Shown here piece by piece: positions 20,400 to 30,990 of a DNA stretch of 64,000 bases; position 1 is the stretch's first letter, and each line of letters begins with the position of its first letter. Source of the stretch: an uncultured Campylobacter sp. (lineage in GTDB: Bacteria; Campylobacterota; Campylobacteria; Campylobacterales; Campylobacteraceae); assembly GCA_947090385.1 (NCBI GenBank), contig CAMUNZ010000001.1:4866-68865 (forward strand), in the 5' to 3' direction. Under the pieces are notes generated by a model that had not been told where the DNA came from, did not search any database, and was given only the letters and a program-made list of their open reading frames with translations. The position numbers were made by a program, and so were the translations under genes.

Positions 20400-21392
20400 A
20401 TGGCAAAAAATAGCTTAATAGGCGGTTCCATCTGGGACGAATATTCAAAAAAAGTTCAAGATAGGATGAATTTCCCAAAATTTATGGGAGAAATAACAGA
20501 AGAAGAAGCAAAAAAACAAAATGCGAAATTGATAATAGCAGATTTTGGTGCCGAAAGTTGTGGCGATGCAGTTAGACTTTATTGGCTTGTAGATGAAAAA
20601 ACAGATATCATAAAAGACGCGAAATTTAAAAGTTTTGGTTGTGGCACAGCAATCGCTAGCAGCGACGCTATGGCTGAGCTTTGTATAGGTAAAAAAGTTG
20701 ATGAAGCGGTAAAAATCACAAATTTAGATGTTGAATTTGCTTTAAGAGATGATCCAGACACGCCAGCCGTTCCACCACAAAAAATGCATTGTTCGGTTAT
20801 GGCTTACGATGTTATAAAAGCAGCAGCAGCCCAATATAAAGGCGTAGATCCAGCAAATTTTGAAGATCAAATTATAGTTTGCGAATGCGCTAGAGTTTCG
20901 CTTGGAACTATAAAAGAAGTTATAAAATTAAACGACTTAAAAAGTGTCGAAGAAATCACAGAATACACAAAAGCAGGAGCATTTTGTAAAAGCTGTATTA
21001 AGCCGGGCGGTCACGAAAAAAGAGAATATTATTTAATCGACATTTTAGAGCAAACAAGAGCAGAGATGGCACAAGAAAGATTAAATGAATTAGCAAATTC
21101 TAAACCAAACGGCGGAAATTTAGATTTAAGTTTTGAAGAACTTAACACAATCGGTCAATTTAAAGCCGTCGAAAAGATAATCGACACAGAAATTCGCCCT
21201 ATGTTGGCATTTGATGGTGGAAATTTAGAAATTTTAGATATCAAAAAAGCAGACAACGGAAAAATTGATATTTATATAAGATATCTTGGAGCTTGTAATG
21301 GATGCTCTAGCGGAAGCACAGGCACACTTTATGCGATAGAAAATGTTTTACAAGAAAGCCTTTGTCCGAACATTAGAGTTTTACCAATTTGA
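20400..21392 (+). CDS. nifU: Iron-sulfur cluster scaffold NifU
   Basis: Three-domain scaffold of 330 residues. First the IscU-like domain with cluster-binding Cys in GAESCGDA, SFGCGTA and KMHCSV (within residues 40-130). Then a central [2Fe-2S] ferredoxin-like domain with CECAR and CKSCIKPGG (about 160-205). Last a C-terminal Nfu domain with CNGCSSG near residue 302. All expected cysteines are present. It lies 11 bases after nifS. The gene ends in ATTTGATAAA, where the TTG start of the next frame overlaps the stop. Confidence 0.96.
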   Translation: MAKNSLIGGSIWDEYSKKVQDRMNFPKFMGEITEEEAKKQNAKLIIADFGAESCGDAVRLYWLVDEKTDIIKDAKFKSFGCGTAIASSDAMAELCIGKKVDEAVKITNLDVEFALRDDPDTPAVPPQKMHCSVMAYDVIKAAAAQYKGVDPANFEDQIIVCECARVSLGTIKEVIKLNDLKSVEEITEYTKAGAFCKSCIKPGGHEKREYYLIDILEQTRAEMAQERLNELANSKPNGGNLDLSFEELNTIGQFKAVEKIIDTEIRPMLAFDGGNLEILDIKKADNGKIDIYIRYLGACNGCSSGSTGTLYAIENVLQESLCPNIRVLPI

Positions 21393-22408
21393 TAAAAATT
21401 CTTTTTATTTTTTTGCCGATTTTGCTATTTTGTAGCGAAATTAGGCTAATTTTTGTCGGCGATATCATGACGCATAACGCCCAATTAAAACAAGCAAAAA
21501 TCGGCAACGATTACGATTTTTCAGGACAATTCAAACAAATTTCACCATTTTTAAAAAATTCTGATTTTGTAGCGGGAAATTTCGAAAGTACAAGCGATAA
21601 AAGTAAAAATTTTAGCTCTTACCCTGCTTTTAATACTCCACCACAAATTTTTAAATCTTTAAAAAATATCGGTTTTAAAGCCCTTTCAGTATCAAATAAT
21701 CACTCTTTAGACATGAAAATTTCTGGTTTAAAATCGACTTTAAAAGAGATCAAAAAAGCAAATTTAAAAAGTTTTGGTAGTAAAGAAATATTGATACAAG
21801 AAATAAAAAATCTAAAATTTGGTTTTTTAGCTTATTCTTACGGATTTAATGGATTTGAAAAATTTGTATCAAAAAAAGATAGAAATTTTATAAATTTTTT
21901 AGATGAAAAAAAGATAAAAAAAGATATAAAAAATTTGCGATCAAAAGTTGATTTTATAGTTGTTTATCCGCATTGGGGCGATGAATATTCACAAAAAGCA
22001 AACGATTTTCAAAAAAAACTTGCTAAAAAAATGATAAATTTTGGCGCTGATTTTGTCATAGGAAATCATCCGCACACAACGCAAGAAGCGTTTTATTATT
22101 GCGATAAAAGATGCGGTTTTGTGGCTTTTAGTTTAGGAAATTTCATATCAAACCAACGTTATGAAACTTTGAAAAATTATGGTGTCGAGCGAAGTTTAGC
22201 AGTCGAAATTTTATTTAAAAACTCTCAAATTTCACAAATAAATTTTCATCCGCTTTGGGTTGGAAAAATCGAAAACAAAATTCAAGTTTTTTTAGCAAAA
22301 GATTACAAAAATAAAAATTCAAAAATTTATCAAAATAAAAGAGCAAAAAAGGCTTATTTTGATACTTTAAATCATTTAGATTTAAAAATTCTTCATACTC
22401 ACAAATAA
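21389..22408 (+). CDS. CapA-family (poly-gamma-glutamate synthesis type) phosphoesterase-like protein
   Basis: CapA-like member of the metallophosphoesterase superfamily, 339 residues, with a signal peptide (about 1-16) and thus probably periplasmic. Family segments are FVGDIMTH near residue 21, NFESTSD near 61, SNNHSLD near 106, YPHWGDEY near 193, and NHPHTTQ near 227. CapA homologues were named for poly-glutamate capsules but occur widely without one, and no other pgs genes are here; the substrate is unknown. Start TTG 21389 overlaps the nifU stop. A U-rich hairpin follows the gene. Confidence 0.85.
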   Translation: MIKILFIFLPILLFCSEIRLIFVGDIMTHNAQLKQAKIGNDYDFSGQFKQISPFLKNSDFVAGNFESTSDKSKNFSSYPAFNTPPQIFKSLKNIGFKALSVSNNHSLDMKISGLKSTLKEIKKANLKSFGSKEILIQEIKNLKFGFLAYSYGFNGFEKFVSKKDRNFINFLDEKKIKKDIKNLRSKVDFIVVYPHWGDEYSQKANDFQKKLAKKMINFGADFVIGNHPHTTQEAFYYCDKRCGFVAFSLGNFISNQRYETLKNYGVERSLAVEILFKNSQISQINFHPLWVGKIENKIQVFLAKDYKNKNSKIYQNKRAKKAYFDTLNHLDLKILHTHK

Positions 22409-22419
22409 AAAAGTTAATC

Positions 22420-22454
22420 AAATATAAATAAAAAAAATTTTTTTGTTTATATTT
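22420..22454 (+). terminator. A+T-only terminator hairpin after the capA-like gene
   Basis: An inverted repeat (nine-base arms AAATATAAA/TTTATATTT plus an inner A-run/T-run) is followed by more T. It has no G-C pairs in the stem, so termination strength is uncertain. Confidence 0.5.
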
Positions 22455-22499
22455 TTTTATTATTATCACGCACTTTAATTTTAACACTAAAGGAAATTC

Positions 22500-24866
22500 A
22501 TGAAAAAAATGTTATGGTGCGCCCTAATATGTTTGATAGGAAATATAACGGCACAAGAAAAAGAATTTAAAAATCAAAACAATGTTATCTTAAAAGATTG
22601 GTTCGGTTGGCTAATGTATGATATGTATCGAACACATGAACTCAAACCAGATAAAATAATGAAAGATAACAAAATAATCTTAAAAGATTCAAATATTGTT
22701 GCTGCTAGACTACGCATAATACAACCAAACAATACACAAGATGTCAAAACAGCACAAAATAACACTATAGAATTAATAAACTCATCTCTTAATGGATATG
22801 AAATTTCTATAGGAAATAATGCAAACAACTTTTTAAATAATAAAATTATTTTAAATAAAATGAAATTATTAGAAAAAGGCGAATTTGAAAAACAAAATCC
22901 ACTAGAAGAATCTTCGCAAATAACAGTTCACGGAACACCAAAAAATATAACACAAAATTCATTATCAAAAGGAAATATCTTACAAATAAAAGATAGCGAC
23001 ATAAAAAATGCTTATCAAATTTCAACTACAAATGGATATTTTGGAGACATTGAAAATAACGAGATTTTGATACAAGACTCAAAAATAGCACCTTTAAAAA
23101 ACAAAAATCAAACAGTTAATATCAGTACAGTAGTGATCGATAAATTCAAGCCAGGATACACAAAAGAATTTATACCAAATCTAAAAAATAATAAAATAAA
23201 AATAGAAAATAGCGAATTGTATGGTGTTGAAAATATTTCTATGATAATCATGCACGGCGATTTAGAAAATATAGCTTTTCCGATTGGTAAACAAACAAAT
23301 AATAAAATCGAAATAAAAAATTCTAAAATCGAATTTTCAAAAAATAAAGGTAATTATGAAAAAATCATAGCTACAGGTTCAAAAACATTATTTGAAAAAG
23401 ATATTTTTGCAAATGGCGATCCAAATACATCCATCTCGAAAACAGGTAGCAACAACGAAATCAATATAATAGATTCCGTAATAAAAGAAAAAGATGACGT
23501 AAAAGATCAAAAAACTACCATTTTCTCAGATAAAATTTTTCTATCAAATAGTGGAATGGGGAAATTTGGTAATACAAGAGTCGCTGGAGATATAAATACC
23601 GAGTTATTAGAAACAAGCGGACAAAATATAACAGTTAGAAATATTGATCATGTACAAAAAATAAATTTTCATTTAGCAGCAAACGAGATAACAGAAAATG
23701 GAAAAACTTTTTATCAAACAAATGGAAAAGCACCGATTTTAAATACCCAAGATAAAGTAAAAATAGATAGAAAAGAAGTGGAATTACACATCCATGGAAA
23801 CCCAAATTTCGGAAAAGATCCAAAATTTGATCTTATAAAAAATGCTGAAGGCAATAAAGCAAAATCTTTTAAAATTTCAGCTGGAATTGCTTCTGCGTAT
23901 GATAGCAACAACTTTACAGAAGGTAACGAAAATAATACATACTTTGTCAAATTAAAAGGTGAAAATCCACAAGGAAATAAACCTTCAAAACCGCAACCAC
24001 AAATAAATAGCAAAAAAGGTGATGTTTTTGCTAGTGTGCAAAGCACAAATTTATTGCAAATTTTACAAACAAACGATGGTATAAATAATAAAATCCTAGA
24101 TCAAAACTCAAGTTTAAATATTTTCGCATACGTCGATAATTTTGTTACAAAATATAAAAATTCCAAAAACAATCTAAAAGGACAAACTTACACAGCAGGA
24201 ATTGCTTTAAATAACGAAAATTTTGCAACTGGATTTTTTACACAATATTCATCAGGAAAATTCGATGAAAAATTTAATCAATATTTAATCAACACAAAAG
24301 AAAAATTATACGATATCGGAATTCTTTCAAAGATAAATTTAGATAATTTTTATTTAGACGGTTTTGCAAAAATAGGACAATTGGAAAGCAAAAATAGTTT
24401 TGATTTAAATAGTTATCAAATCGCAGATAAATCAAAGCAATTGTTCTATTCAGTTGGAATTTTTGCTGGACACGATACACAGATTTCAGAAAAAATTTCT
24501 TTTGATAATAAAATTGGTTTTTCTCATACATGGCTAGAATCGGCAAAAATCAAAAATAAAAATGACGTTTTAAATCTAGATTCAATATCTTCAAACAAAG
24601 CAGAAATTCAAAATAGCATAAAAGCACAATTTGATAAATTTTTTATGTTCGCTAAAACACGATTTGAATATGAATTTTTGGCAAATTCTATAATAAATGA
24701 ATATAAATCAAAATATACAAAAGATGATTTTAAAGGCTTTTCTTACGGTGGAAAAATCGGAGTTGGAAAAAATATAGCAAACTCTTTAGTAACTCTTGAA
24801 GCAAATTTCTTAGATGGAAAACGTAAAGAAATGGGTGCTCAAGTAGGATTTATTTATAATTTCTAA
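22500..24866 (+). CDS. Type Va autotransporter (surface beta-solenoid passenger)
   Basis: Outer-membrane protein of 788 residues. Signal peptide about residues 1-18 (MKKMLWCALICLIGNITAQ). The passenger (about 50-480) is Asn/Lys/Ile-rich and carries at least eight degenerate repeats of the form N-x-I-x-I-x-x-S-x-I, such as NKIILKDSNI, NEILIQDSKI, NKIKIENSEL and NKIEIKNSKI, spaced 30-60 residues: the pattern of a beta-helix. A short Pro-rich linker (KPSKPQPQ, about 500) precedes a C-terminal autotransporter barrel of about 260 residues ending in Phe. No protease or lipase motif is seen, so adhesion is a reasonable guess, not shown. It stands alone, flanked by hairpins. Confidence 0.88.
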   Translation: MKKMLWCALICLIGNITAQEKEFKNQNNVILKDWFGWLMYDMYRTHELKPDKIMKDNKIILKDSNIVAARLRIIQPNNTQDVKTAQNNTIELINSSLNGYEISIGNNANNFLNNKIILNKMKLLEKGEFEKQNPLEESSQITVHGTPKNITQNSLSKGNILQIKDSDIKNAYQISTTNGYFGDIENNEILIQDSKIAPLKNKNQTVNISTVVIDKFKPGYTKEFIPNLKNNKIKIENSELYGVENISMIIMHGDLENIAFPIGKQTNNKIEIKNSKIEFSKNKGNYEKIIATGSKTLFEKDIFANGDPNTSISKTGSNNEINIIDSVIKEKDDVKDQKTTIFSDKIFLSNSGMGKFGNTRVAGDINTELLETSGQNITVRNIDHVQKINFHLAANEITENGKTFYQTNGKAPILNTQDKVKIDRKEVELHIHGNPNFGKDPKFDLIKNAEGNKAKSFKISAGIASAYDSNNFTEGNENNTYFVKLKGENPQGNKPSKPQPQINSKKGDVFASVQSTNLLQILQTNDGINNKILDQNSSLNIFAYVDNFVTKYKNSKNNLKGQTYTAGIALNNENFATGFFTQYSSGKFDEKFNQYLINTKEKLYDIGILSKINLDNFYLDGFAKIGQLESKNSFDLNSYQIADKSKQLFYSVGIFAGHDTQISEKISFDNKIGFSHTWLESAKIKNKNDVLNLDSISSNKAEIQNSIKAQFDKFFMFAKTRFEYEFLANSIINEYKSKYTKDDFKGFSYGGKIGVGKNIANSLVTLEANFLDGKRKEMGAQVGFIYNF

Positions 24867-24875
24867 TTATACAAA

Positions 24876-24907
24876 GTTATAAAATCGCGATAAAGCGATT
24901 TTATAAC
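24876..24907. terminator. Bidirectional terminator between autotransporter and pyrC
   Basis: A perfect 13-base inverted repeat (arms 24876-24888 and 24895-24907, loop GATAAA) lies between two convergent genes. The right arm includes the pyrC stop codon. It can act on both strands. Confidence 0.8.
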
Positions 24908-26196
24908 TCACAAACTTCTGGAAATCTAAAAACAACTTTTCCTTTTTTTATAGTAATTACAGAAGCACCTTTTAATTCTTTGTTGAAAAGTGGAGAATTT
25001 TTTGATTTTGATTTATTTATTTTTTCATCGTAAATATATTTTATATCCGGATCGATTATCGTGATATCTGCGATTTTTCCAATCGAAATCTCGCCACGAT
25101 CGCTTAATTTTAAAATTTTTGCTGGATTTTTACTTGTTAATTCTACAAATTTTTCTAAAGTTATAGTTTTATCTTCAACTAATTTTAAAGTAAGCGGAAT
25201 TAATGTTTGAAGCCCTAAAATTCCAAACGGCGCTTTATCAAATTCTTGAAATTTTTCATCTGTATTGTGTGGGGCGTGATCGGTTACTATTATGTCGGCT
25301 GTGCCATCTTGCAAGGCAAGTTTTACAGCCTCCACATCGCTTTTTGTGCGAAGTGGTGGCGACATTTTGAAATTTGTATCATAATTTATAAGTTCATCTT
25401 CGCTAAAAGTAAAATGGTGAGGCGTTACTTCGCAAGTTACATTTAATCCTTGATTTTTTGCATCTTTTATCATTTTTAAAGCATAAGCGCTACTAACATG
25501 AGCTAAATGTATATGTCCGCCAGTTAGTTTTGAAAGCAAGATGTCTCTTGAAATCATTATCTCTTCTTGTTCGCGCGGCATTCCTTTTATGCCGATTTTT
25601 GCAGAAATTTTACCTTCATTCATATGCCCACCACAACTTAAAGAGCAATCTTGTGAATGATTGATTATAAAACTATTGTGAAATTTCGCATATTCAAGCG
25701 CAGTTCTCATCACTTCGCTACTAACTACTGGCAAACCATCATCGCTAAAAGCACAAGCCCCGGCTTCAACCATATCACCGATTTCAACGACACTTTTTCC
25801 GTCCATTGATTTGCTAATCGCGCCGATCGGCAAAAGGTCGATTAAGCCGATGTTTTTTGCTTTTATAATCATATCTCTTGTAATTGTAGCATTGTCGTTT
25901 ATGGGATTTGTATTTGCCATACAGCAAGCAGTTGTAACACCGCCAGCTACGGCTGAACGCGATCCACTTTTTATATCGTCTTTGTATTCAAAACCTGGAT
26001 CTCGAAAATGCACATGCATATCGATAAGCCCAGGGACGACAAATTTGCCATTTGCATCGATTATTTCATCGAAATTTTCATTTAAATTTTCATTTAAATC
26101 CGAAATTTTAGCAATCAAATCATCTTTTATAACAACATTTGCTTTTTTCGATCCATTATAATTTACAACCAAACCATTTTTTATTAAAATTTTCAT
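24901..26196 (-). CDS. pyrC: Dihydroorotase
   Basis: Zinc amidohydrolase closing the dihydroorotate ring in pyrimidine synthesis. The 431-residue length and the motifs DMHVHFRDPGFEYKDD (residues about 58-73, metal His pair) and TDHAPH near residue 305 (metal Asp) place it with the long class-I dihydroorotases rather than the short E. coli type. It overlaps pyrB by four bases (ATGA), so pyrB-pyrC is one transcript read right to left. Confidence 0.94.
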   Translation of the reverse strand: MKILIKNGLVVNYNGSKKANVVIKDDLIAKISDLNENLNENFDEIIDANGKFVVPGLIDMHVHFRDPGFEYKDDIKSGSRSAVAGGVTTACCMANTNPINDNATITRDMIIKAKNIGLIDLLPIGAISKSMDGKSVVEIGDMVEAGACAFSDDGLPVVSSEVMRTALEYAKFHNSFIINHSQDCSLSCGGHMNEGKISAKIGIKGMPREQEEIMISRDILLSKLTGGHIHLAHVSSAYALKMIKDAKNQGLNVTCEVTPHHFTFSEDELINYDTNFKMSPPLRTKSDVEAVKLALQDGTADIIVTDHAPHNTDEKFQEFDKAPFGILGLQTLIPLTLKLVEDKTITLEKFVELTSKNPAKILKLSDRGEISIGKIADITIIDPDIKYIYDEKINKSKSKNSPLFNKELKGASVITIKKGKVVFRFPEVCEL

Positions 26197-27125
26197 TTTG
26201 TTTCCTTATTTCTTGCTAAAATTTTTAAAACCGCTGCTCGCACAGCCACACCGCTTTCTACTTGATTTAAAATAAAAGATATATTTTTATCATCAGCTAC
26301 GTCTGAGTTCATCTCAACGCCTCTATTAATCGGGCCAGGATGCATTATCATAACTCCATTTTTTGCAAGTTTTAATCTTTGTCTTGAAAGTCCAAAATAT
26401 TTACAATATTCTCTAACGCTTGGAAAAGCAACCTCGCCGTTTTGTCTTTCAAGCTGAATTCTAAGCATTATTAACACATCGCTATCGCTTACTGCCTCTT
26501 CCATACTTTTGCAAATTTCACATCCAAAAACTTCCATTCCTCTCATCATCATAGGAGGACCAAAAAGCCTAACTTTAATCCCCATTTTTTTCATCACATA
26601 GATATCAGATCTTGCGACTCTACTATGCAAAATATCGCCGATAATAGTAACCACAAGCCCATCAAAGCTTTTTTTGTTTTCATAAATTGTAAAAAGATCA
26701 AGAAGCGCTTGAGTTGGATGCTCGTTTTGTCCGTCCCCAGCATTTACCACACAAACATCGGTATTTTCTGCGACAAATTTCGCAGCACCAGAGCAATAAT
26801 GACGAAGCACAAAAATATCAGTTTGCATCGCTCTTATATTTGCTATCGTGTCAGTTAAAGTTTCGCCCTTTTTTGTGCTTGAATTTGCCGCTATGAAATT
26901 TATAGCATCAGTGCCCAATCTTTTTGCTGCGATTTCAAAAGAAGTCCTCGTTCTAGTTGAGTTTTCAAAAAACGTATTTACTATCGTGCGACCTGATAAA
27001 ATGGGCTCTTTTTTATCGGCTTGTTTGTTTAAGTTTTTAAAAAACTCGGCCTCTGTGAGAAATTCGAAAATTTCATCTTTACTTAAATTTTCCGTGCTGA
27101 TTAAATCTTTGCAAGAATAAGACAT
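26193..27125 (-). CDS. pyrB: Aspartate carbamoyltransferase catalytic subunit
   Basis: Condenses carbamoyl phosphate and aspartate. The 310-residue protein has the carbamoyl-phosphate loop NSTRTRTSFE near residue 55-64, HPTQALLD near 136, and HPGPINRGVE near 262. No pyrI regulatory gene follows; pyrC does, by a four-base overlap. Start ATG 27125 lies 68 bases downstream of the end of the ABC ATPase gene, also on the minus strand, so the promoter is probably in that gap. Confidence 0.95.
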   Translation of the reverse strand: MSYSCKDLISTENLSKDEIFEFLTEAEFFKNLNKQADKKEPILSGRTIVNTFFENSTRTRTSFEIAAKRLGTDAINFIAANSSTKKGETLTDTIANIRAMQTDIFVLRHYCSGAAKFVAENTDVCVVNAGDGQNEHPTQALLDLFTIYENKKSFDGLVVTIIGDILHSRVARSDIYVMKKMGIKVRLFGPPMMMRGMEVFGCEICKSMEEAVSDSDVLIMLRIQLERQNGEVAFPSVREYCKYFGLSRQRLKLAKNGVMIMHPGPINRGVEMNSDVADDKNISFILNQVESGVAVRAAVLKILARNKETK

Positions 27126-27193
27126 TTGACCGCCTTTTTTAAAGAAATTTTGTAATTCTATAAAAAAAATGCTTTTTAGAAATTAAAATTGAA

Positions 27194-27931
27194 CTATTTA
27201 TGAAACTCAAACATATTTAAAAATTTCTTAGCTCGGTCGGTTTTTGGATTTGTAAAAAACTCTTCTGGTGTTGAAATTTCTATGATTTCTCCAGCGTCCA
27301 TAAAGATGATTTTATCCGCTACAGCCCTTGCAAAAGCCATTTCGTGCGTTACAATTAGCATAGTTCTTCCCTCTTTTGCCAAATTTAGCATAACATCTAA
27401 AACTTCACGCACGATTTCAGGATCAAGTGCGGCTGTAACTTCATCAAAAAGCATAATTTCAGGGTTCATACAAAGACTTCTAACGATTGCAATTCGTTGT
27501 TTTTGTCCGCCGCTTAGTTCTTTTGGAAAAGCGTTTATTTTATGTAAAAGTCCAACTTTTTCAAGCCAAAATTTAGCTTCATCTGTAGCGTCTTGTTTTG
27601 TGCGTTTTTGCACTTTTGTAGGTCCTAAAATAACATTTTGCAAAACATTTAAATGATCAAAAAGTTCATAGCTTTGAAAAACCATACCGACTTTTTGACG
27701 AATTTCTCGCCATGATTTAAAGTTTTTATCTATTTTGGTGCCTAGAATTTCCATCGTGCCGTTTTGTATCTCTTCAAGTCCATTAATACATCTTAAAGTT
27801 GTGCTTTTGCCACATCCAGAAGGTCCTAAGATAACAACAACTTCGCCTTTATTTACGCCAAAACTAATGCCTTTTAATGCGTGGTTATCGCCGTAGTATT
27901 TATCTATATTATCAAGTTTTAAAATTTCCAT
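27194..27931 (-). CDS. Polar amino-acid ABC transporter, ATP-binding subunit
   Basis: ATPase of the GlnQ/PEB1C type, 245 residues, complete: Walker [10 protein letters not shown] near residue 36, Q-loop [11 protein letters not shown], signature LSGGQKQR near 140, Walker [14 protein letters not shown] near 160, and the H-loop VTHEM. It is the last gene of a minus-strand operon whose two permeases lie 3 kb upstream; a restriction-modification gene sits between, ending two bases before this ATG. In usual operons of this type the ATPase gene abuts a permease or the binding-protein gene. Confidence 0.93.
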   Translation of the reverse strand: MEILKLDNIDKYYGDNHALKGISFGVNKGEVVVILGPSGCGKSTTLRCINGLEEIQNGTMEILGTKIDKNFKSWREIRQKVGMVFQSYELFDHLNVLQNVILGPTKVQKRTKQDATDEAKFWLEKVGLLHKINAFPKELSGGQKQRIAIVRSLCMNPEIMLFDEVTAALDPEIVREVLDVMLNLAKEGRTMLIVTHEMAFARAVADKIIFMDAGEIIEISTPEEFFTNPKTDRAKKFLNMFEFHK

Positions 27932-27933
27932 TT

Positions 27934-30900
27934 TTATCTCATTTCATTTTCTATAAATTTAATCTCATCATCACTTAAATCAAAAAGTTTATAAACTAAA
28001 TCATCAGCATTTTTATCAAGTTTTGAAATTTCGCTTTGTAAATTTAAAACTTCATTTTTATCATGCATAAAAATTCTCTCCCATTGATTTTTGAAATTTC
28101 GCTCATCAAGTTTATCTTTAAATTTAAGTTTTAAGGCTTTTGTAAATTCATCTATAAACTCATCAAATTCTAAAAGTTCAAAATTTTCAAGAGTTTTTGA
28201 TAATTTGTCTAGTTTTAACTCAGTTAAAAAAGCATTTTTTGTAGTTTTTAAATTTTCATTTAAATTTAAAAGTTCATTTGCCAAATTTTCAAATTCACTC
28301 ATTTTATCAGCTGGAATTTGTGGAATAGGGAGTCTTTCTAAATTATTAGTTTTTAGTTCGCCATTAATTCCACCACCCATATAAAAACTTTTCAAAGAAA
28401 AATATATGAGTTTTGAATTTAAAAGTAAATTTACATATTTTAAAATTTGAGTTTTTGCTGTTATTATATTTCCAGGTGCTACAACATAAAAATTATCATT
28501 TGTATATGTAAATCTTGGCTCTGTTGCCATAATGCACGGATAAACTATTTTATCTTTTTCAAATTCTTTATAATATGCAATACTATCTTGTGTTTCAAAC
28601 CATTTATTAGATGTTTTTTTTCTACAACCTTTTTCACCACTTTGTTTAAGTCTTGGCATAAAGTTCATTAAAAATTTTTTTAATGAAGGATAGTTTTCTA
28701 TATCCAAATTTAAGGCTGGAAATGTGCAAATCAGCCACAAATTCGCCCATTCATAACTATATCTTTTTATATCTCGTCCTCTTAAAATCGGCTTTATTAA
28801 ATTTGATGTTTTTTCTTTTTCATCTAAATTTTGGCAGCTGTTTAGTAGTTCATCGCGGGTTTTTGTATCGATTATAAAAGCTTCATTTAATCCAGTTAAA
28901 ACTCCTCTATAAATTTGTATATCCCAACTTTTAAGAGGAGTTCCTTTTTTTTCAAGTTTTGATTTTATGGAAATTTCAGTATTGTTTAAAAAAGAAAAAG
29001 TTGTTTTATCAAGTGAGCTTTGTAAGATAGAGTTTGGCTTTTCATCTAAATTTGTGCTAAATTTAAATTCATTATTTTGATTAATTTCTTTTTTAAAAAC
29101 AGTTATAGCGCTATCAACAGTGGCATCTTCAAAAATTTTAATTTCGTTAAAATCAACTATGTTTTTAAAGCTTGTATTTTTTAGTAAAAACTCACGCAAA
29201 TTTTCACCATATTTTGCACGAAAGAATTTATTAGAACAGATAAATCCTAAATATCCACTTTCTCTTAAATTTTTTATACCAAGTTCATAAAAATAAGCAT
29301 ATAAATCAGCAGTGCCATTATAAATTTCATAAATTTTTTCTAAAAAAGGTTTTTGCTCTTTTATGCGTTCTTGCCTAACATAAGGTGGATTTCCAATAAC
29401 TGCGTCGAATTTAATATCTTTAAATGGAAAATCTAAAAGCGAGTTTGCGGTTTTTATGTTGTTACTTAAATTTGTAAGTTTTCTACCTTTTTTGGCTGTT
29501 TTTAACCATAAAGAAAGTTTTGCGATTTCGGTTGCGTTTTCGTTTATATCAACGCCATAAAGGTTGTTTTCTAAGATAGAAATTTCAACATCAAAAAGCC
29601 CAAGCGCATCGCCGTCAAACTCACGCCTTAAATCATCGCAAAATTTATGCTCATTTATTAAAAAATTCATCGCTTCGTTTAAAAATGCTCCACTTCCACA
29701 AGCTGGATCTAAAATCTTTAAACTTAGCAAAAAGTCTTTATAAGCGTAAATTTTATCTAAATTTTCCTTGTCTTTTTTGGTAAGTCTGTTTTGATTTTTA
29801 GGTGGCGTGATATCACGCAAAATTTCTTTTTTGTCTTTGCAAATCTCACCTAATGTTTTAGAAACGATAAATTTAGTAATAAACTCAGGAGTGTAAAAAA
29901 TGCCATCTTTTTTTCTTTGGGATTTGGTTTTATCAAAACTATCACCGCCAATGTTTGCGGTGATCTCTTCTAAGTCATTTAAGCTTTGCTCGAAAATATG
30001 ACCTAAAATATTTACGCTAACTTCGCTTGCAAAATCATACTCGCTTAATTTACTCGCATTTAGGGCGAAATCATCTATTTTTAAATTATCAAGTTTTTCA
30101 TCAGTAGCAAAAAGTCCGCCGTTATAGCCTTCAATGCTTAGTTTTTCATCGCCTTGATTTATGGCGTTAAAGTAGATTTTATACATTTCATAAAGGCTGA
30201 AATTTGTATATTTTTGGTTTTTAAAGTCTTCTTCGATGGTTTTTATCGTGTTTGGTTTCAAAAGTGTTTTATCTTCTGCAAATAAAATAAAAATAATCCT
30301 ATCGCAAAGTTTTGCAGTGTAAGATAAAAGCTCATTTTTACTGATGTTTGGGTTGTTTTTTATTAAATTTTCAAATAAATTTGATCTAAAATCTGAGTAA
30401 TCGTTATAAAATTTCTTAGAAATTTCGGTTTGGAAATTCAGGGATTGCTCTTTTAAAAGTAAGGGAGTATTATTTTTAATGCTGTTAAAATTTAATAATA
30501 AATAAAACTTTTTAAATTCCGTAAAATTTAAATCAAAAAGATTAAACTCTACAAATTCTATCTTTTTATCTATGTAAAATCTTAATTTTTCAAAATTTGA
30601 AATGATGATATAGCGAGAATTTGCGTGAGAGTTGTGATAATTAAAAGCTTGATTTTCAACTTTACTTAAATCTTTTGTCGTTGTATCTTTTAACTCTATA
30701 ATGCCCACAACTTCGCCATTTACGATGATGACACCGTCTGCTTTTTTAGCGTCAGTTTCGTTTTTCATCTCTCTTTTTAGGTTGAAATTTTCAGGATTTG
30801 TCGTATCAAGCGTGTAACCTAAGCAGTTTTCAAAAACATCTTTTAAAAATCCATCTTGATAAACTTCTTCTTTGAAAGTTTTGATAGCGTCTTTTTTTGC

Positions 30901-30990
30901 GGTGTATTTTTGAAACTCGTTATAAGCTTTTAAAAGTGCGTTTTCGTCTAAGTTTTGGCTAAATTCTTTGATGATTTTTGGTAAAAACAT
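27934..30990 (-). CDS. Type IIG restriction-modification enzyme (fused endonuclease and N6-adenine methylase)
   Basis: Single-chain restriction-modification protein of 1018 residues from ATG 30990. I prefer this start to an upstream in-frame one because GGAG precedes it and it overlaps the permease stop as TAATG. The order is: N-terminal PD-(D/E)xK-type nuclease segment with Asp85, Glu99 and Lys101 (GIIELK); helical region; methylase motif I DPACGSG from Asp428; motif IV NPPY from Asn534; and a C-terminal target-recognition region with two similar halves not evident. All catalytic motifs are intact, so it may be active. The recognition sequence cannot be deduced. It interrupts an amino-acid ABC operon. 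Confidence 0.9.
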   Translation of the reverse strand: MFLPKIIKEFSQNLDENALLKAYNEFQKYTAKKDAIKTFKEEVYQDGFLKDVFENCLGYTLDTTNPENFNLKREMKNETDAKKADGVIIVNGEVVGIIELKDTTTKDLSKVENQAFNYHNSHANSRYIIISNFEKLRFYIDKKIEFVEFNLFDLNFTEFKKFYLLLNFNSIKNNTPLLLKEQSLNFQTEISKKFYNDYSDFRSNLFENLIKNNPNISKNELLSYTAKLCDRIIFILFAEDKTLLKPNTIKTIEEDFKNQKYTNFSLYEMYKIYFNAINQGDEKLSIEGYNGGLFATDEKLDNLKIDDFALNASKLSEYDFASEVSVNILGHIFEQSLNDLEEITANIGGDSFDKTKSQRKKDGIFYTPEFITKFIVSKTLGEICKDKKEILRDITPPKNQNRLTKKDKENLDKIYAYKDFLLSLKILDPACGSGAFLNEAMNFLINEHKFCDDLRREFDGDALGLFDVEISILENNLYGVDINENATEIAKLSLWLKTAKKGRKLTNLSNNIKTANSLLDFPFKDIKFDAVIGNPPYVRQERIKEQKPFLEKIYEIYNGTADLYAYFYELGIKNLRESGYLGFICSNKFFRAKYGENLREFLLKNTSFKNIVDFNEIKIFEDATVDSAITVFKKEINQNNEFKFSTNLDEKPNSILQSSLDKTTFSFLNNTEISIKSKLEKKGTPLKSWDIQIYRGVLTGLNEAFIIDTKTRDELLNSCQNLDEKEKTSNLIKPILRGRDIKRYSYEWANLWLICTFPALNLDIENYPSLKKFLMNFMPRLKQSGEKGCRKKTSNKWFETQDSIAYYKEFEKDKIVYPCIMATEPRFTYTNDNFYVVAPGNIITAKTQILKYVNLLLNSKLIYFSLKSFYMGGGINGELKTNNLERLPIPQIPADKMSEFENLANELLNLNENLKTTKNAFLTELKLDKLSKTLENFELLEFDEFIDEFTKALKLKFKDKLDERNFKNQWERIFMHDKNEVLNLQSEISKLDKNADDLVYKLFDLSDDEIKFIENEMR

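Noticed and set aside
25246..25446. Open frames antisense to pyrC, pyrB and the ABC ATPase on the plus strand
   Set aside because: They are shadows of well-supported genes and have no ribosome sites or sensible composition.
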